Positions 12,713 to 23,265 of a stretch of DNA of 64,000 bases are shown piece by piece. The notes beneath the pieces are model-generated. The model did no database searches. It saw only the letters and a list, made by a program, of their open reading frames with translations, and was not told where the DNA came from. Position numbers and translations under genes: made by a program. Source of the DNA: Citrus sinensis (lineage: Eukaryota; Streptophyta; Magnoliopsida; Sapindales; Rutaceae); NCBI RefSeq assembly GCF_022201045.2, contig NC_068559.1:15247501-15311500 (forward strand). The letters are read 5' to 3'. The stretch's first letter is position 1. The number at the start of each line of letters is the position of its first letter.

Positions 12713-14054
12713 AATTATGAGTACAAAAGCAATTTTAACAAGAATATCTTTCAAATCAGAAAAAATTTGTGCATTTTGATTGTTAATAGCATTTTGTTTC
12801 CTAATGAATGAATGCATTGTATCTTCCAAATTTTTCCATGGTGGTGAACACATATGGTGCATAAGGCTGAACATTTTGAAAATTTTGTGGAGGTGATGCT
12901 TGTGAAGATTGTGTATTATTATTATTCCTCCAACTAAAATTTGGATGATTTCTCCAACCAGGATTATAAGTCTGTGAATATGGATTTGGCTTATTAAAAG
13001 TATTAATGGCACTAGCTTGGTCATGCAAACATTCTTTAGGTGCAGGCAAAGTGGGACAATATTGTGTGAAATGATCGTTAGAACTACAAACATCACATGT
13101 AATTTCTTGAACATGTTTTACTTAATCACTCTTTTTATTCTCCAAAGCTTCAATCTTCCTGACCAGGGATTCAAATTTTGCTTGTAAATCATGATCTTCC
13201 CTAAGGTTATTGATTCTTCCATTGGATGGATGTGGTTAAGGTTTATTTGTCAATTCAAAAGTTCTAACAGTATCTCAATGTTGTGCATTCTGAGCTAATT
13301 TGTCAAGGTAATCTAGTGCATTAGGATTTTTATCTTTAAATTCACCAGTACACATAATTTTGACAACTTGTCTACTTTGAGGTGTCAAGCCCTCATAGAA
13401 ATAAGTGACTAATCGTCAAGTTTCAAAACTATGGTATAGACATATGTTAAGCAATTCTTTAAACCTATCCCAACATTAGTATAATGTTTCTCTATTTTTT
13501 AGAGTGAAAGAAGTAATTTGACTTTTAAATGAATTGGTTCTATGAGATGGAAAGATTTTTTTCAAAAATTATTCTTGCATGTTATTTCAAGTTATTATTT
13601 ATTCAGATATAAGGTTTTGTAGTCAAGTTTTACCTTTATCTTTTAATAAATAAGGAAAAAAATTTAATCTAATTATGTTCATGCTACAATTTTGGTCTGT
13701 GTTTGTATTATAAACTTCCTCAAAATCTCTTAAATTCAAGTATGGATTCTCATATTCTAAACCATGAAATGTTGGTAAAAGTTGAATAATACCTGGTTTG
13801 AAGTTGAATTAAGATGCTTATGGAGGAAATATTATACACGACGGTGGTCCGGTTCTCGTTGGATTCATGTAGTCTCTGAAAGTTCTTGGTTGATTCTGAT
13901 AATGTGCATTATGTTGAGAATGGTTGTCTCCTTGATCAATTTGAGGATTATGTCTACCCAAAAAGTTTTCGTCTTGGATATCGTCTATGATTAGTGGTGG
14001 TAATTGAGATTTACGAATTAATTTGCCACTTGATGTTCGAGACCAATGTCTCAT
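12713..14054 (-). pseudogene. Ty3/gypsy gag, minus-strand copy, degenerate
   Basis: Reads leftwards from M-R-H-W-S-R-T-S-S-G-K-L at 14054. It shows the same gag core and the same Asn-rich tail as the plus copy (Y-S-Q-T-Y-N-P-G-W-R-N-H-P), in frames broken by stops and indels. The zinc-knuckle region lies near 13040-13100. A (TG)n run at about 14070-14091 lies just upstream of the ATG. Loss of open frame is extensive. Confidence 0.72.
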
Positions 14055-14811
14055 GCAATGATGATGAAGATGTGTGTGTGTGTGTGTGTGAAATTATATT
14101 GTAAAGATACACAAACAAATGAATAACATTAAAAAAACTAAATGAAAATTACACAAATTAAAAAAAACGAAAATTAAATAAACAAGATAAATGTACAAGA
14201 AGAAAAAAATGGGCAATAAAAATAAATAAACTGAAAATTAATTAACTGAAATTAAAATATCTAAATAGGCGGTAAACCAGTCATATAAATAAAGTAAATA
14301 CGAAAAAGAAAAGTAAAATAAATGCAAAAATTAAATTACAGAAATTAAAAGAAGAAAGAAAGAAAAGAAATAATTATCTCAAAGAGTAGACTCTTTTTCT
14401 TTTTTTTTTTCAAATTATAAAAATTACTAGTCAATTAAATGATTAATTCAAATTATTGAGCCTTCGCAGTAATTTTTAAAGTCAATATTCAGTTTATTGA
14501 GTCAAAATAAGGTCCAATTAAGTCCAAACATGATCCAAAGAAGTTCAAGTTGTAGTCCAAATTTGATTATTATGAGAAATTTCGGCAGGGGACATATTTA
14601 AAAACTTTCTATATTTTTGTGATCAAACTGCAATTATGAGAAGAATGAACCAGAAACGAGAATCTTTGGAGTGAAAGTGAAATTTTGAGAGATTTTGTGA
14701 ATATAACATAATTAAGAAAAGGAAAAAGGGGTAAATGAAAATTTACACAAAAAGTAAAAAAATAATAAAACAAAATAAATATTTTTCTCCGTCAACGGCG
14801 CTACAAACTTG

Positions 14812-16020
14812 ACACGACTCAGAATTGTTTAATTTACTCTCTAGTATAAGAGTGTTTAGTTATAATATAACTCAGTGAGTCCGAGATCGATCCACATAGA
14901 AAAGATTTAATTTTTTATTTTAATTTACCAAAAAAAAGAAAAGAAAATTTAAATATGTGCAACTTAATTTAAGTGAAATTATGAAACTGAATTAGTTAGA
15001 GTTATGGATCTACTCTTAATAATAAATACAATTTAATAAATTCTTTTTTATCTTTATTTTATTGCCCAAAAGATTAATTGTATAAATTACAATCATTTTC
15101 CTATTAATTTTATTATGGATTAAGTACTTAATATGCGAAAATTTAACTTGTCTACAATAAGTCGAAATATTATTTTACCTTACTTTATACGAAGATATTA
15201 ATAATTTATTGTGCCAAATTCCCATGTTTTTTCTACAATAAATCCAAATTTCAAAATATAAAATATGGATAAAACTAGATAGAAAATAATTTAATTTATA
15301 TAATTAAAAATAGAATTGGATTAAATCATATTTTTTTACTAAGAGTTTCACCTTACCTAACTATTAGTATTTAGGTAAGTATAATTGAAATAAAAGTAAT
15401 TATTAAAATTGAAAAATACATAATTAAAAAAATCGTATTTGAAAATTGGAAATAAAACTAATTTTATTTATTGAAAATATATTAAAAAGAGAGATGAGAA
15501 GAAGATTTTGAGGGGAAAGAAGTGAAGAAAAGGTGTGGAGAGGTGTGTTCCCCCCTCTTTATTCATACTAATGCGTGATTAATCCACACCATACACATAG
15601 ATAAAGCTAATTACATCATAACCATACATTTGTCCCACTAACAAAACATAAACCTAACTTAATCCACTCAAGCATACCCAACTCATTCCACTAATAATTA
15701 CTACACCTAATATAGTAAAAATTTATAATTTCACAATTACCACATTTTACGTGGTAAAAACTAATAAGTTTACAACAAAAGTCACGAATCCTCTTCGACA
15801 GTGACCTAACTTTCAGACTTTCGGAATCTAAATTTGACATCCGTACATTTGCTTGGAGCCTCAAATTGCGTGAAAATATTATTTTTACCAAATCAACACA
15901 ATAAAATATACCAAATCAAATAATTAAAAATTCACAATATGTTACATAATTACAAATATAAATTATAATATAAGCACACAATAACTTTTTTACCCCTTAA
16001 TAAACATACAATTTTTAACA
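14812..16020 (-). mobile_element. 5' LTR of the minus-strand gypsy copy (right arm)
   Basis: On the minus strand it starts TGTTAAAAATTGTATG at 16020. It ends near 14812, just before a degraded primer-binding site whose minus-strand reading is GTAGCGCCGTTGACGGAG. This resembles the plant gypsy site thought to pair with tRNA-Asp. A partner 3' LTR for this copy is not in the window. Confidence 0.62.
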
Positions 16021-16043
16021 CTAATCACTATTGTAACCCTTAT

Positions 16044-16048
16044 GATGG
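16044..16048. repeat. 5-bp target-site duplication (GATGG), left
   Basis: GATGG directly precedes the left LTR tip TGAAATAC at 16049 and recurs at 22771-22775 directly after the right LTR tip TTAACA. Five bases is normal for Ty1/copia integrase. Confidence 0.9.
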
Positions 16049-17496
16049 TGAAATACTAACTAGGCAACCCAAGAGGGGGGGTGAATTGGAATTTTAAAAT
16101 TTAAGCTAAGCAATTCGCTCAACAATTTAATCTATTGCCTTAATCAAATTGAAAATAATAAATTCAATAAAAGCACAATAATAAATGAGTAAGGGAAGAG
16201 AAAGCAAACTCAAGGATTTTTACGTGGTTCGGCAATCCCCGCCTACGTCCACGCCTCCAAGCACACCGGGCTTGATGATTTCACTAAGCTAGCCTCCCAA
16301 GGCTTCAAACGCTTACAATTGACTTCCAAGGTGTCAATGGACCTTTACAACAAGAGATTATCCCAATCTCTTAACCCAAGTGTATCCCAACACTTACAAT
16401 CTTTTAACTTGATTTTACAAAAAGGATTACAAATGAATCTCTCTCACACAATGTATTTGATCACAAGTGAAAGCTCAATGTGTGAATGAATGAGATGAAT
16501 ACAAAGATTTAAAACTCAATGAAAGTTGTATTCTCTATATTTTGCTCAATGATGATCGTTGGAATTCACTTTGTTTGAATTGGATTGAGCATATTTATAG
16601 TTGGAGCTGAAAAACTAGCCGTTATAGATTGTCTGCACGAAAACGGTTCGCCGTTAACCATTAACGGTTAACCGTTTAGGCTGGTCAAAGTTACCGTTGG
16701 GCCAATTTTCAAATAAATAGTTAGCCGTTTAGGCTTACCCTTTCGCCGTTAATTTCCAGAGACCTGCGAAACAAATTTGGTTTAACCGTTCTTACTAAAC
16801 GGTTCAAGGTTAGCAATCTGGAAATAATCGGTTAACCGTTTTCAGTAAACGGTTCACCGTTAGTTTCCAGAATCATCATTTTAACAATACTTTGCAGAAC
16901 ATGCTTTCTGGAAATTATCGGTTAGCCATTTTTAAATAAACGGTTAGCCGTTTGCTACAGTGATTGCTACAGTAACCTGCACAGTGCACTATTTTCCGAA
17001 ATTATAGTTTGACCCCAAAACTTTACAAAACTATAATATAGCCCAAAACGTTATGAAACTTTGCAAATAGGTCCAATTTTAGAATTTCTAAATAATGCTT
17101 TGTTAATCCCAAAAATTTCTGAAATTATGTTATAGCCTAAATGCTATGACACTTTTCAAATAAGTCCTTCACCAAAATTTCAAGCAATACTTGTTTAATC
17201 AAAATTTTCAAAAATTCTTTTAATTAAACCATAAACTTTGAAAAAAAACCAATTTCATAAAATCATTTTTCCATTAAATATGAAACATTTATAATGTGAA
17301 AATAATGATTTATTTAAAAAGAATAAAAACAATCAATTTCATAAAATCATTTTTTCATTAAATATAAAACCTTTAAAATGTGAAAATAATGATTTATTTA
17401 AAATGTATAAAAAATAATTTGATCTTAAAAGATTAATCATTCTTAATCTTGTTTGTTATCATCAAAATCAACATTATGAAAACATATATGTTAACA
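16049..17496 (-). repeat. copia 3' LTR (1448 bp)
   Basis: Plus-strand tips are TGAAATACTAACTAGG and ATATATGTTAACA, matching the second LTR end to end. Positions 16620-16960 hold many copies and inversions of the word AACGGTTAGCCGTTT. Confidence 0.95.
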
Positions 17497-17510
17497 ATCT
17501 CCCCCTTTTT
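17497..17510 (-). other. copia polypurine tract
   Basis: On the minus strand AAAAAGGGGGAGAT lies directly before the LTR start TGTTAACA. This is the normal position and composition of the plus-strand primer for reverse transcription. Confidence 0.9.
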
Positions 17511-18983
17511 GATGATGACAAACATTTCATGTATTTAAAGAATGATTCCACAAATTGCTCCCAAATTGCTCCCTCTAAATATAATCTTCTTTTACAATTT
17601 GCCAATTAGCTAAATTAACATATTTAAATACATGGATTTTTCTCCCCCTCATCATCAAAAAGAAAAACTTAATTGGCAAAGACAAAAGTAGCAAATTTTT
17701 ATAAATTTGAAAACATGTATTCTTCTCTCCTTTCATCATAAAAAAGAAAACGTAAAAGAAAAGAATAAAAGTAGCAAATTTGTTACCCATGTTGTTTGAG
17801 TAGAAATTTTGAAAGAATCTCCCCCTAACAACAAACATTACCTCAAATACAAGATTAGTAATATTACTCCCAAAATATTATAAATCATGATACATGCCAA
17901 CTCCATACACAAATCATCACACCAAAATATCATGAACCATTATTCCATTAACCACCAAATCAACAACTCATAACATGAAATTATCATATAAAACACCCAT
18001 GTAATCATCATATCTCAAAATCATCAAGTCCTCACCATAATCACATATCATCAAAATCATTAAAAGAATCAAATATCAATTATCAAAACAATTACTCAAA
18101 ATGCATATTATTCTCCGTCTTTTGATAACATCGAAATGATATATTATTTTGTCTCCCCCTTTGGACAACAAAAAAGTTCAAAATGCATGTTATCCAAAAT
18201 CATATTATATGCTCCCCCTAAATATATGGCCAATTTAAAATTTTTACCGAAATGATTTTATCCAAAAACAAATCTATTTATCTCCCCTTAAAAAAGAACA
18301 AATCCTCAAATACACAACATGATTAAAAACACTTCCATATAAGCTTAAACAATAATAACAAACCAACAACTCCTTCAATTTATCAAGCAACACACATATA
18401 ATCATCAATTACCAAAATCATCAAGAAATCAAATCATTCCAAGTTTATGCCAAATTTTTGAAAATTCTTCTTCGCAAAGAGGTTTTGATTTCTTTACCAA
18501 ATTGGCATGCATATTATCAAATATTCAAGCTCCATAATTATCAATCACATTTTATAAATAAAGACAACTAAACTCATCAAATATCTAATGTGACATTCAA
18601 TATAACAAAAAAATCTCATATACTTACAATTCTCGAAGTATATGTATTTCTCCATTTTTCGATATCATTTAAAATAAGTAAGACATATTCAACAATACAT
18701 CGATAAAGTACAAAAAAAATGCATTCATTCACTAATCATAGATTGCATAAGATCAAAGCTTCATCAAATACAATGTAATCATCAATGCACATTATTTATC
18801 ATGAAAACTTAAGTAAAAACATAAGTACACAATAACAATATAAGATCATCAAAATCAACATAACTATTAAGAAAAGCCATCATTATAAGTAAAGAACAAG
18901 TGATCAAATCCATTATTACAAATGCTCACATATATTTTTAAGTGATGATCTAGTAGTTACATTTTGTGATGGATATTCTAAAA
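17511..18983 (-). other. copia interior, non-coding spacer
   Basis: AT-rich with repeated words such as TCTCCCCCT (near 17500, 17640, 17820, 18150 and 18210) on the plus strand. No recognisable pol sequence. This is where reverse transcriptase and RNase H would be expected in a full element. The one long ORF (17575-17838, minus) has no recognisable domain. Confidence 0.6.
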
Positions 18984-19640
18984 TTAAGATCTTAAGGTGA
19001 GAAGAAACATATCTCCACTCTTTAGGGAGTGTTTGAGAAGTACTTTCATTTTACTCCGCATTTGTTTCTTTATGTTGCTCCTCTTGATTTTCAAGTGGTG
19101 CATTCTTTTGGCTATCATTTGATAATCTTCTTGTAGCTTTTCATCTATATTATCATCAACAACAACTTTCTCCATAGAGGAAGAATTAGACTCATCAAAT
19201 ATAACATGTATAAATTCTTCCACAATCAAAGTTTTTTTGTTATATACTCTATAAGTTTTGCTTATGTTTGAATAGCCAAGAAAAATACCAACATCAAATT
19301 TTGGATCAAATTTGCCAAGATTATCTTTTGTGTTCAAAATAAAACATTTGCATCCAAAAACTTTGCAATAACTAATGTTCGGTTTTCTATATTTTCAAAA
19401 CTCATAGAGAGTATTATTGAGATGATGTCTAATCAATGTGGTCTTAACCATTTTTTGAATAGACCTATCATTTCTCTCTACAACTCCATTTTGATGTAGA
19501 GTTATAGGTCATGAAAATTTATACTCAATGGCAAAATCATTACAAAAAAAATCTCAAATGCATGATTTTCTAATTATCCACCATGATAATTTCTAATGCA
19601 AGAAATAACATATAACTCATCTATCATGCATATACATCAC
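18984..19640 (-). pseudogene. copia integrase C-terminal fragment
   Basis: Reading leftwards from about 19640 the translation gives the integrase core end (P-I-T-L-H-Q-N-G-V-V-E-R-N, containing the catalytic Glu). It continues through K-V-F-G-C-K-C-F to N-T-K-D-N-L-G-K-F-D-P-K-F-D-V-G-I-F-L-G-Y and E-E-F-I-H-V-I-F-D-E. This segment usually links integrase to reverse transcriptase in plant copia. The 19340-19640 part carries in-frame stops. The N-terminal zinc-binding part and the catalytic Asp residues are missing, and no reverse transcriptase follows. Confidence 0.8.
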
Positions 19641-20034
19641 ACAATCATGAAATATGTAAGTATTCTAAGATTGAGAATTAAAGCATATCACTTATTTATC
19701 ATGCTTAGGCATTACATAATCATTAAAATAAAAACAAATCCATCATGATGAGTTGACAAGTTATCATCATATATATATATAGCCATGCATCATGATAAAG
19801 CACTCAATGTTAAACACAATGATAATTCAATCATGTAAACATACAAACATACTTTCGCAAATTCATTTATCATGATTCATTCAACAAAATTAATATGGCA
19901 AGAATTGTTACCAAAATAATTAAATCATCTTGCCTCATCTTTTTCTCCTAGCTCATACTCAAGTGAATATCCTCACAAGCTTTCATCAAGGAACTTCTCC
20001 ACCATTCCTTGATTGTGGTACCTACAAAACAAAT

Positions 20035-21213
20035 TCAAGTTGTACCCTTTGGTACCCAAATATTCTTGGGTCCTTGAGTGTTAGCAATGGTTCCTTTTGG
20101 AACCCAAATACACTTGACTCCATAATATACATGTCTCTTAATTGGACATCTATTCTTCATATGACCATTTTGATTGCAATAATGACAAACAATTTTATGA
20201 TCACTTGTGGAGGTAGCCTTAACAAAATAATTCTTATAATATTTTTTTTTCAAATAAGGCTTATACCCAAGTCCTCCTTTATCAAACACACATTTTTGAG
20301 TGCTTAGTAATTTTTCTAAGTTCTTTTGACCATTTGTGAATTTTAACACAATTTCATTGAGCTCATTACTCTTTTTCTTAAGCACATCATTTTCATTCAT
20401 CAATTTATCAACATGTGATTTTTCATGCTCATACGAAATACTTTGTTGACATTTAAATAATGCAATCCTATCATGTAACAATTTATTATCCAACTCTAGT
20501 CCTTTAATCTTTTCATTTAATGAATCATTGCATTTCTGTAAAGCATCATTTTCATTTTTCAAGTCATCTACATATGATTCTAGATGCTCATGTGAAGTAC
20601 TAAGTTTCTCATTTGATAATGCAACTCTATTATGCAAGGTTTTATTATCTAATTCTAATCCTTTAATCTTCTCATTCAATGACTCATTGCATTTTTGCAT
20701 GGCATCATTTTCATTTGTAGATTCTAGCAATTTCGTTTTAAGGCATGCATTCTTTTTACCAAATTTCATCAACTCATCATGCATTTCTTTAAAAGCATCA
20801 TACAATTCATCATAGGTTGGATCACTTACCTCATCAAGTTCATCATCCGATTCATCTCCAATTGCCATAAGTGCCAAATTCGACACTTCATGAAATTCCT
20901 CCTCGTTTGTAGTCTCCTCATACACAATTTCAAGTTTTCTCCAAATTTCATAAGCATTAGAACAATTTGAAACTCTATGAAATTCATTTTTATCTAAGGC
21001 ACAAAATAAAGCATTCATAGTCTTGGAATTTAAAGACATATTTTTCTTATCCAACTCACTTAAAGCATTCTTTCTAGGAATGAATAAATCATTACAAACA
21101 ACTTCCCAAATTTCATAATCTAAAGCTTGTAAATAAATTCTCATCCTAGTTTTCCAATAAGGATAATCATTTCCATCGAAAAATGGAGGTCTAGTGATAG
21201 ATTGGCCTTCCAT
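20035..21213 (-). CDS. copia gag polyprotein, internally shortened
   Basis: A 392-residue open frame starts just inside the primer site. The N terminus (M-E-G-Q-S-I-T-R-P-P-F-F-D-G-N-D-Y-P-Y-W) is the usual copia gag opening and leads into a UBN2-type capsid region. That region breaks off near residue 105 and joins directly to an acidic stretch (G-D-E-S-D-D-E-L-D-E-V), so most of the capsid domain seems deleted in frame. Residues 160-300 are predicted coiled coil with a near-repeat of N-E-K-I-K-G-L-E-L-D-N-K. A CCHC knuckle, C-H-Y-C-N-Q-N-G-H-M-K-N-R-C, lies near residue 340. The tail carries two copies of I-W-V-P-K-G-T. It is open but probably not a capsid-forming gag on its own. A long ORF could also be preserved by youth alone. 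Confidence 0.85.
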   Translation of the reverse strand: MEGQSITRPPFFDGNDYPYWKTRMRIYLQALDYEIWEVVCNDLFIPRKNALSELDKKNMSLNSKTMNALFCALDKNEFHRVSNCSNAYEIWRKLEIVYEETTNEEEFHEVSNLALMAIGDESDDELDEVSDPTYDELYDAFKEMHDELMKFGKKNACLKTKLLESTNENDAMQKCNESLNEKIKGLELDNKTLHNRVALSNEKLSTSHEHLESYVDDLKNENDALQKCNDSLNEKIKGLELDNKLLHDRIALFKCQQSISYEHEKSHVDKLMNENDVLKKKSNELNEIVLKFTNGQKNLEKLLSTQKCVFDKGGLGYKPYLKKKYYKNYFVKATSTSDHKIVCHYCNQNGHMKNRCPIKRHVYYGVKCIWVPKGTIANTQGPKNIWVPKGTT

Positions 21214-21283
21214 GATGGTTGAGCTAATTTGGGTTGCTATGGATCTTTAACTCTAGACGGTTAAGTCTACACAAGAGCACCTT

Positions 21284-21295
21284 GCTCTGATACCA
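21284..21295 (-). other. copia primer-binding site (initiator Met tRNA)
   Basis: The minus strand reads TGGTATCAGAGC two bases inside the 5' LTR. This complements the 3' end of initiator-Met tRNA, the standard minus-strand primer for plant Ty1/copia. Confidence 0.93.
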
Positions 21296-21297
21296 AA

Positions 21298-22770
21298 TGA
21301 AATACTAACTAGGCAACCCAAGAGGGGGGGGTGAATTGGAATTTTAAAATTTAAGCTAAGTAATTCGCTCAACAATTTAATCTATTGCCTTAATCAAATT
21401 GAAAACAATAAATTCAATAAAAGCACAATAATAAATGAGTAAGGGAAGAGAAAGCAAACTCAAGGATTTTTACGTGGTTCGGCAATCCCCGCCTACGTCC
21501 ACGCCTCCAAGCACACCGGGCTTGAGGATTTCACTAAGCTAGCCTCCCAAGGCTTCAAACGCTTACAATTGACTTCCAAGGTGTCAATGGACCTTTACAA
21601 CAAGAGATTATCCCCAATCTTTTAACCCAAGTTTATCCCAACACTTACAATCTTTTAACTTGATTTTACAAAAAGGATTACAAATGAATCTCTCTCACAC
21701 AATGTATTTGATCACAAGTGAAAGCTCAATGTGTGAATGAATGAGATGAATACAAAGATTTAAAGCTCAATGAAAGTTGTATTCTCTATATTTTGCTCAA
21801 TGATGATCGTTGGAATTCACTTTGTTTGAATTGGATTGAGCATATTTATAGTTGGAGCTGAAAAATTAGCCGTTATAGATTGTCTGCACGAAAACGGTTC
21901 GCCGTTAACCATTAACGGTTAACCGTTTAGGCTGGTCAAAGTTACCGTTGGGCCAATTTTCAAATAAACGGTTAGCCGTTTAGGCTTACCCTTTCGCCGT
22001 TAACTTCCAGAGACCTGCGAAACAAATTTGGTTTAACCGTTCTTACTAAACGGTTCAAGGTTAGCAATCTGGAAATAATCGGTTAACCGTTTTCAGTAAA
22101 CGGTTCACCGTTAGTTTCCAGAATCATCATTTTAACAATACTTTGCAGAACATGCTTTCTGGAAATTATCGGTTAGCCGTTTGTAAATAAACGGTTAGCC
22201 GTTTTTAAATAAACGGTTAGCCGTTTGCTACAGTGATTGCTACAGTAACCTGCACAGTGCACTATTTTTCGAAATTATAGTTTGACCCCAAAACTTTACA
22301 AAACTGTACTATAGCCCAAAACGTTATGAAACTTTACAAATAGGTCCAATTTTAGAATTTCTAAGTAATGCTTTGTTAATCCCAAAACTTTCTGAAATTA
22401 TGTTATAGCCTAAAATGCTATGACACTTTTCAAATAAGTCCTTCACCAAAATTTCAAGCAATACTTGTTTAATCAAAGTTTTCAAAAATTCTTTCAATTA
22501 AACCATAAACTTTGAAAAACAACCAATTTCATAAAATCATTTTTCCATTAAATATGAAACATTTATAATGTGAAAATAATGATTTATTTAAAAAGAATAA
22601 AAACAATCAATTTCATAAAATCATTTTTCCATTAAATATAAAACCTTTAAAATGTGAAAATAATGATTTATTTAAAATGTATAAAAAATAATTTGATCTT
22701 AAAAGATTAATCATTCTTAATCTTGTTTGTTATCATCAAAATCAACATTATGAAAACATATATGTTAACA
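21298..22770 (-). repeat. copia 5' LTR (1473 bp)
   Basis: Same tips and body as the left LTR. It is 25 bases longer overall, largely from one additional AAACGGTTAGCCGTTT-type unit near 22185-22205. The AACGG/CCGTT cluster lies at 21890-22215. GATGG follows at 22771-22775. Confidence 0.95.
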
Positions 22771-22775
22771 GATGG
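22771..22775. repeat. 5-bp target-site duplication (GATGG), right
   Basis: Exact match to 16044-16048. It fixes the element's right boundary. Confidence 0.9.
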
Positions 22776-22926
22776 TGCTTTGATTTTAATGATTACTAAG
22801 TGTGATTTTAAACAACTTCACACGTCAAATTATTTCTTTAAAGCTATCAATTATTTTATTTTTGCTATTGCATGAACTCATCCCTTGCATTGTTGATTTA
22901 AATAGAAGTTCCAAGTCTTTATGCAG

Positions 22927-23265
22927 TTTTCATGGCGTCCAAGGCCCCCATCCTCGCTGAGTACAGAGAAAGAGGAGGAAATTGAGAAGAACCTGAAGAC
23001 ATACAGCTATAAATATGAGGCAGAGGATCAGGATACATTAATGTTTTTCAATGAGAGGGAGCGACAAAGGAGGAAGATTCTGATGGAAGAATGAAGCAGA
23101 CGCATATTAGAATGGAAGCATCTGCGTGAAGAACAGAAAACTCAGAGGAGTATGTTAAGAGATGAAGAAGCAAGTGAAGTTGAAGACGGGTACACCGTAA
23201 AGGAAGTTGAACTTGAGGTGGTAATACATGTAGCAAAAGAAGTATTTGTCTTTTTGATTTTGATG
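22927..23265 (+). pseudogene. eIF3b C-terminal exon fragment
   Basis: The frame from 22927 reads W-R-P-R-P-P-S-S-L-S, E-K-E-E-E-I-E-K-N-L-K-T-Y-S, Y-E-A-E-D-Q-D and later R-D-E-E-A-S-E-V-E-D and V-K-E-V-E-L-E. This matches the charged C terminus of plant translation initiation factor 3 subunit B. A tryptophan codon is replaced by TGA at 23092-23094 and the last codons are shifted out of frame. The fragment begins right after a splice-acceptor-like TTTATGCAG, so intron sequence was carried along. That indicates a DNA-level duplicate rather than a processed copy. No other eIF3b exon is visible: the copia element sits about 150 bases upstream and the gypsy LTR lies beyond it. Confidence 0.8.

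Larger units (their letters stand above)
9199..16020. repeat. ~6.8 kb inverted repeat built from two opposed gypsy LTR-gag halves
   Basis: The left arm (9199-12674, plus) and right arm (12713-16020, minus) both run LTR, primer-binding site, leader, gag and meet tail to tail. At the centre the arms end in matching ATAATTCAAGAAAAAG and CTTTTTCTTGAATTAT, with a 38-base spacer 12675-12712. The spacer reads as further plus-strand gag, so the break lies in the plus copy. The arms are clearly diverged (point changes and indels of many bases), so this is old. A likely history is insertion of one element into a related element in opposite orientation followed by loss of its 3' part. Confidence 0.8.
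16049..22770 (-). mobile_element. complete, non-autonomous Ty1/copia retrotransposon, minus strand
   Basis: Two long terminal repeats (16049-17496 and 21298-22770) flank a 3.8 kb interior and are bordered by GATGG duplications. Read on the minus strand the order is 5' LTR, initiator-Met tRNA primer site (TGGTATCAGAGC), gag, integrase fragment, non-coding spacer, polypurine tract, 3' LTR. Reverse transcriptase and RNase H are absent and integrase is partial, so it must have relied on proteins of a relative. The LTRs remain very similar, differing by scattered bases and a 25-bp net length difference, so insertion is fairly recent compared with the gypsy copies beside it. Confidence 0.93.
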
